Of a stretch of 43,898 nucleotides of DNA, positions 40,809 to 43,898 are shown piece by piece. The translations under genes were made by a program, and so were the position numbers. This DNA is from Chitinophaga pinensis. GTDB lineage: Bacteria > Bacteroidota > Bacteroidia > 2-12-FULL-35-15. The stretch is taken from positions 1 through 43,898 of the forward strand of contig CAMCYR010000025.1 in the NCBI GenBank assembly GCA_945885475.1. The letters run 5' to 3'. The notes below the pieces were generated by a model. It saw only the letters and a program-made list of their open reading frames with translations, was not told the DNA's origin and searched no databases. Within the stretch, counting starts at the first letter, position 1. The number at the start of each line of letters is the position of its first letter.

Positions 40809-41272
40809 TGCCATCTGAAGCTCGCGTTTGGGTTTATCAAAGTAACAGACTTTTATCTGAAGCTGAGGTGAAGGAAATCGAAGTGCTTGGTCAGTTGTTT
40901 ATTTTAGATTGGGCTGCACACGGAGCAAGTTTAAAAGCAAGTTTTGATATATTGCACAATTTATTCATCGTAATTGCTGTTGACGAAAAACAAGCAATGG
41001 CAAGCGGTTGCAGTATCGATAAGTCTGTTCGTTTTATGAAAGAGCTGGAGCAAAAAATGAATTTGAACTTGTTTGACCGGATGCAAGTAGCATATAGGAG
41101 TCAGTCTGAAATAAAAATATGTAAATTATCTGACTTTGAAAAGTTAGCATCAGATAAAATCGTTGATGGATCTACTACTGTATTTAATAATATGGTTTCC
41201 AGTAAGTCGGCCTTTGAATTAGAATGGGAGGTTCCTTTAAAGCAGAGTTGGCAAAGTCGGGTTTTGGCTTAA
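40772..41272 (+). CDS. Conserved Bacteroidota protein, rebuilt 5' end
   Basis: A 166-residue protein of a conserved family whose members are often labelled 'ABC transporter ATPase', although no Walker A, signature or Walker B motif is present here. Typical segments are ARVWVYQSNRLLSEAEV, WAAHGASLKASFDI, ASGCSIDKSVRFMKELEQ and the C-terminal WEVPLKQSW. The first codons look replaced: the upstream copy of the 25-base repeat (from ATG 40624) would read MENNMTNITN, while the present start reads MSIKNNMTNITN because a repeat cassette lies between. An internal ATG at 40790 is a possible alternative start. Its stop overlaps the convergent gene's stop within TTAA. Function unknown. Confidence 0.8.
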   Translation: MSIKNNMTNITNMPSEARVWVYQSNRLLSEAEVKEIEVLGQLFILDWAAHGASLKASFDILHNLFIVIAVDEKQAMASGCSIDKSVRFMKELEQKMNLNLFDRMQVAYRSQSEIKICKLSDFEKLASDKIVDGSTTVFNNMVSSKSAFELEWEVPLKQSWQSRVLA

Positions 41273-41754
41273 TCTTTCGAATTACTGCTGTCTTCCGTTT
41301 TTTTCCAACCTTCACTATTTGCAAAATTATTTAATGTTTTTTCCAGCGCAGCTAATTCTTGGGGCGCACCGCTTCTGTCTTTCACCTTTTTTGTTTTTCC
41401 ATTATTCGTGTAGGTAATGTACTTTGTTGGAAAGTCGGTAATGTTTCCAAGGTATTCATCATTTAAGGCGTAAAACTGAGCTGTTTCAAATGCTATCACA
41501 AAATCATCAAGTTCTTTTGATGTTATTGGTTTTGTATAAGTGCCAATTTTTTCAGTATTCGCTGTGCCGATGAACGTTGCCATTTTTGTTTCTCCATTGA
41601 TCGCTAGTGTTAAAACCGGACAACGTCCGAAGCAAACGGTTGTTTGGTAGACGATCATTACTTTGCTATTGTCCGTAGCTGTTTGCTGCGCAATTTGTTT
41701 CGATGAATTGCAGGGAGCGACAAGTAATAAAAAGGAAAACAGTAGTAGTTTCAT
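41269..41754 (-). CDS. DUF6438-type lipoprotein
   Basis: A 161-residue lipoprotein with a short signal peptide and lipobox LLVAPC (C15). The mature part has the DUF6438 pattern: VYQTTVCFGRCPVLTLAINGETKMATFIG, a two-cysteine (CFGRC) strand pair, and GTYTKPITSKELDDFVIAFETAQFYALNDEY followed by TDFPTKYITYTNNG. The function of the family is unknown. It follows the OstA-like gene by 19 bases on the same strand, so it may be co-transcribed with it. The stop codon overlaps that of the convergent gene. Confidence 0.8.
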   Translation of the reverse strand: MKLLLFSFLLLVAPCNSSKQIAQQTATDNSKVMIVYQTTVCFGRCPVLTLAINGETKMATFIGTANTEKIGTYTKPITSKELDDFVIAFETAQFYALNDEYLGNITDFPTKYITYTNNGKTKKVKDRSGAPQELAALEKTLNNFANSEGWKKTEDSSNSKD

Positions 41755-41773
41755 GGTTCAGTGTTTTTGTTTA

Positions 41774-43471
41774 TTACCAGATAAAAATAGCTTTTTGAGA
41801 AAGAGGTCTGTCTTTTTTTCTCCAGGTAAAATCTTTAAGCTTTAGCTCTTTCACTTCAACCTGATCCAATGGGAAAAGTGTTGCGTCCGGTTTAGTAATG
41901 AACGTAATACGATCAACTTTATTGTCCTTCATATATACGCGAAGGTCGCTGCAATCAGCTCTGTTTACAGCTTTTATTGCATTTTTTTCTTTTGCAAAAT
42001 AAAGTGTCTGTCCATTTCCTTCCACATTTATCAATTGTAATTTATTTTTTTGAAAATACCCTTTCATAAATTTTCCGCGAATTTGATTGTATCTGATGCT
42101 ATCTTCTTCCGAAACAATAAATGCAGCACCTTTTAATTCTATTGAGCGGATAGATTTATTCCCGGTAATTACTTTTATACTGTCGGCCGTTAATTGATTT
42201 TCATCTGACCACAAAACAGGTTTTCCAAACAATTGCATCGAAGAGTCGCTTACGCTGTAATATAAGGAATCACATTTTCCTTGAAGATCTCTCTTGAAGA
42301 ATTTGACTTTGTGATAAGCGAAAAGTTCTTGCTTTTCAGTTTTTTCGCTTTCGTATATGAAAGTAGTATCTCTTCCGGAAATTTTCATTTCTTTTATCTT
42401 TTGCCCCGGATGAATTTTCTTTTCATTTTGTGATGCTTGAATTTCTTTATTTTGTTCGATGCTCATCGCCTTCGATTTCTTGTTTCCGCTTCCGATTGCT
42501 TTTAGTGTGTCTGCATGAAGAAATAGTGTATCTTTTTCGTATACCTGAGTGAGCAATGCGTTACCGGTAACAACGGAAAGGTTTTTAAATTCATAATGGA
42601 TGGCGTATTCTCCTTTAATATTTAGATTGTGCAGCGTGTCGATGATCTGAACATTTTTTACAGCTTTCCCGATACCTTTCTTTCTATCGTAATACAAACT
42701 ATCTCCGAACATTTTTTGTTCTTTCGTAACGATGTATGAGTTTTTGCTGAATCGTGACTGATCTTTAAAAGTATCATACCATCCATCCTCAGTATAGATT
42801 AGGTTATCCTTGCTTTTGATGGTTGTCGGTCCAATAAAATAGGTTATTTTAGAAGTGCTGTTATATCGCATTGTATCGCAGTTGATCACGAACTGTGGAT
42901 TTGTCAGAATTACATTTTTTCTAAAGGTTAAATCGTTGCTTTTTGCAAAAAAATAACCGGTATTGCTGGTAAGTGTATTTTCTTTATTTACAATACGGGC
43001 AGGAGTATTATAATAGCCAACACTTGAAGAAACATCGTAGTTCAACTCATTTGTGCTGAGTTGCATATCTCCTTTATTCACGATCACATTTCTAGTAATC
43101 AACGCTTTTTTTGTATTCCCGTTATATTTTAGCAGATCACCGTAGAGGTGAATACTATCACCTTGTTGAATGTGAATGTGACCGAATGCATCAAGTGAAT
43201 TGTCTTTGTATAGGAAGGCGCTGTCGCAAAACATTAACGTGTTATCTTGCCGAAATCTGACATCCCCGATAAGGCGCTGTGCACCCTGACCAAGATTTTT
43301 GTCGAATTTTAGCGAACCGGCATGCTCAATCATTATTTTTTTTCCACCTGATTTGGTTATACTTTGGGATAATGAAGATAAGGGAGTATAGAAAAAAAGA
43401 AAATAAAAAACAGGAAATAAAACGGATCTTACTTTTCTACTGATCGATTTTTTATTTCCTGTATGAGTCAT
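41774..43471 (-). CDS. OstA-like periplasmic protein (LptA-type)
   Basis: A 565-residue protein with an N-terminal signal or anchor (VLFPVFYFLFFYTPLSSLSQS) and many beta-taco repeats of the OstA/LptA kind: LIGDVRFRQDNTLMFCDSAFLYKDN, AFGHIHIQQGDSIHLYGDLLKYNG, RNVIVNKGDMQLSTNELNYD, TGNALLTQVYEKDTLFLHADTLKAIG and KGAAFIVSEEDSIRYNQIRGKFMKG. This is the extended form that Bacteroidota carry instead of the small E. coli LptA, and it is predicted to form part of the periplasmic LPS bridge to LptD (encoded at 31733-34240). It lies between purA and the DUF6438 lipoprotein gene with short gaps. Confidence 0.88.
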   Translation of the reverse strand: MTHTGNKKSISRKVRSVLFPVFYFLFFYTPLSSLSQSITKSGGKKIMIEHAGSLKFDKNLGQGAQRLIGDVRFRQDNTLMFCDSAFLYKDNSLDAFGHIHIQQGDSIHLYGDLLKYNGNTKKALITRNVIVNKGDMQLSTNELNYDVSSSVGYYNTPARIVNKENTLTSNTGYFFAKSNDLTFRKNVILTNPQFVINCDTMRYNSTSKITYFIGPTTIKSKDNLIYTEDGWYDTFKDQSRFSKNSYIVTKEQKMFGDSLYYDRKKGIGKAVKNVQIIDTLHNLNIKGEYAIHYEFKNLSVVTGNALLTQVYEKDTLFLHADTLKAIGSGNKKSKAMSIEQNKEIQASQNEKKIHPGQKIKEMKISGRDTTFIYESEKTEKQELFAYHKVKFFKRDLQGKCDSLYYSVSDSSMQLFGKPVLWSDENQLTADSIKVITGNKSIRSIELKGAAFIVSEEDSIRYNQIRGKFMKGYFQKNKLQLINVEGNGQTLYFAKEKNAIKAVNRADCSDLRVYMKDNKVDRITFITKPDATLFPLDQVEVKELKLKDFTWRKKDRPLSQKAIFIW

Positions 43472-43509
43472 TATTGTGGTATAAAATAGTGGTGCAACAA
43501 AGGCAATTA

Positions 43510-43898
43510 CTATACCAATTCTTTTTTACGCATTAATGTTTGTGTACGATCCGGTCCAACAGAAACGATTGAAATAGGAACACCAACTTCTTTTTCAATG
43601 AAGGCGATATATTCATTTAACGCTTCCGGCATTTGTTCTGGACTGCTTAGTCCGGTTAGGTCTTGATTCCAGCCTTTTAGAGGAGTGTAAACAGGCGAAA
43701 GCAATTCAGGTGAACAATCGTAAGGTAAGAAATCAATTTGTTTACCTTGATAGTTATAATGAGTACATACCTGAATCGTTTCGAATCCGCTTAAAATATC
43801 AGCTTTCATCATCATCAGTTCGGTAACACCATTGATCATTACGGCATATTTCAATGCTGGAAGATCTAACCAACCTGTTCTTCTTGGTCGCCCTGTTA
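43510..43898 (-). CDS. purA: Adenylosuccinate synthetase, C-terminal part (cut by window end)
   Basis: PurA catalyses GTP-dependent joining of IMP and aspartate in AMP synthesis. The frame runs through the end of the window. Read from there it starts TGRPRRTGWLDLPALKYAVMINGVTEL, the conserved IMP/GTP-loop region near the C-terminus of PurA, and continues to PISIVSVGPDRTQTLMRKKELV and the stop at 43510. The final VGPDRTQT matches the GTP-base-binding GPDR motif. About 130 residues of roughly 425 are visible. The internal ATG at 43854 is not the start. Confidence 0.95.
   Translation of the reverse strand, partial: TGRPRRTGWLDLPALKYAVMINGVTELMMMKADILSGFETIQVCTHYNYQGKQIDFLPYDCSPELLSPVYTPLKGWNQDLTGLSSPEQMPEALNEYIAFIEKEVGVPISIVSVGPDRTQTLMRKKELV

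Noticed and set aside
40772-41272. ABC transporter ATPase label for this family
   Set aside because: At 166 residues with no Walker A, signature or Walker B motif, it cannot be an ABC ATPase.

Overview
This window is chromosomal DNA from a low-GC member of the Bacteroidota (order not resolvable from sequence alone). The signs are a LptD/OstA-like/MCE envelope gene set, an M61 peptidase, FISUMP-type protein remnants, promoter -7 elements of the TAnnTTTG type, weak Shine-Dalgarno sequences, and abundant REP-like intergenic repeats. No tRNA, rRNA, CRISPR array, transposase or prophage gene was seen.

Region 1 (1-15.5 kb) is a surface-glycan locus. A truncated YfhO-family membrane protein and a Wzx-type flippase precede a tightly packed seven-gene operon (legB-legC-legI-legG-legH-ptmE-legF, 4124-10703). 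The operon encodes a complete predicted route to CMP-legionaminic acid, a bacterial sialic-acid-like nonulosonic acid. Next, on the opposite strand, are a hexapeptide O-acetyltransferase and a DUF115/Maf-core protein with a GNGPSLK motif, which is my candidate for the transferase that uses the CMP-sugar. An FkbM methyltransferase, a family-2 glycosyltransferase and a second flippase, paralogous to the first, close the locus at a hairpin terminator.

Region 2 (15.5-24.3 kb) holds a secreted TPR protein and a 1066-residue M1 metallopeptidase. The C-terminal ~400 residues of the peptidase look like an Omp85-superfamily outer-membrane barrel. A repeat-rich 620-bp gap follows, then a LexA-like S24 regulator whose own promoter lies inside a near-perfect palindrome, then a short DEDDh exonuclease. 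On the minus strand, recR is translationally coupled to a fusion of a family-2 glycosyltransferase with a degenerate WbaP/WcaJ-like module.

Region 3 (24.3-39.3 kb) is mostly conserved housekeeping and envelope content: an RsmB-type rRNA methyltransferase, dihydrolipoamide dehydrogenase, an M61 PDZ peptidase, three small membrane proteins (two paralogous), RidA, LptD, a cell-wall amidase, an MCE/MlaD protein, and a heterodisulfide-reductase-like pair (membrane Fe-S protein and CCG protein) with a small HAD protein between them.

Region 4 (39.3-43.9 kb) is accessory: two FISUMP/DUF1566 gene-end remnants, a lipoprotein, and a REP-like cassette flanked by a 25-bp direct duplication of the 5' end of a conserved gene. 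A DUF6438 lipoprotein, an OstA-like (LptA-type) protein and the C-terminal part of purA follow, all on the minus strand and cut by the window edge.
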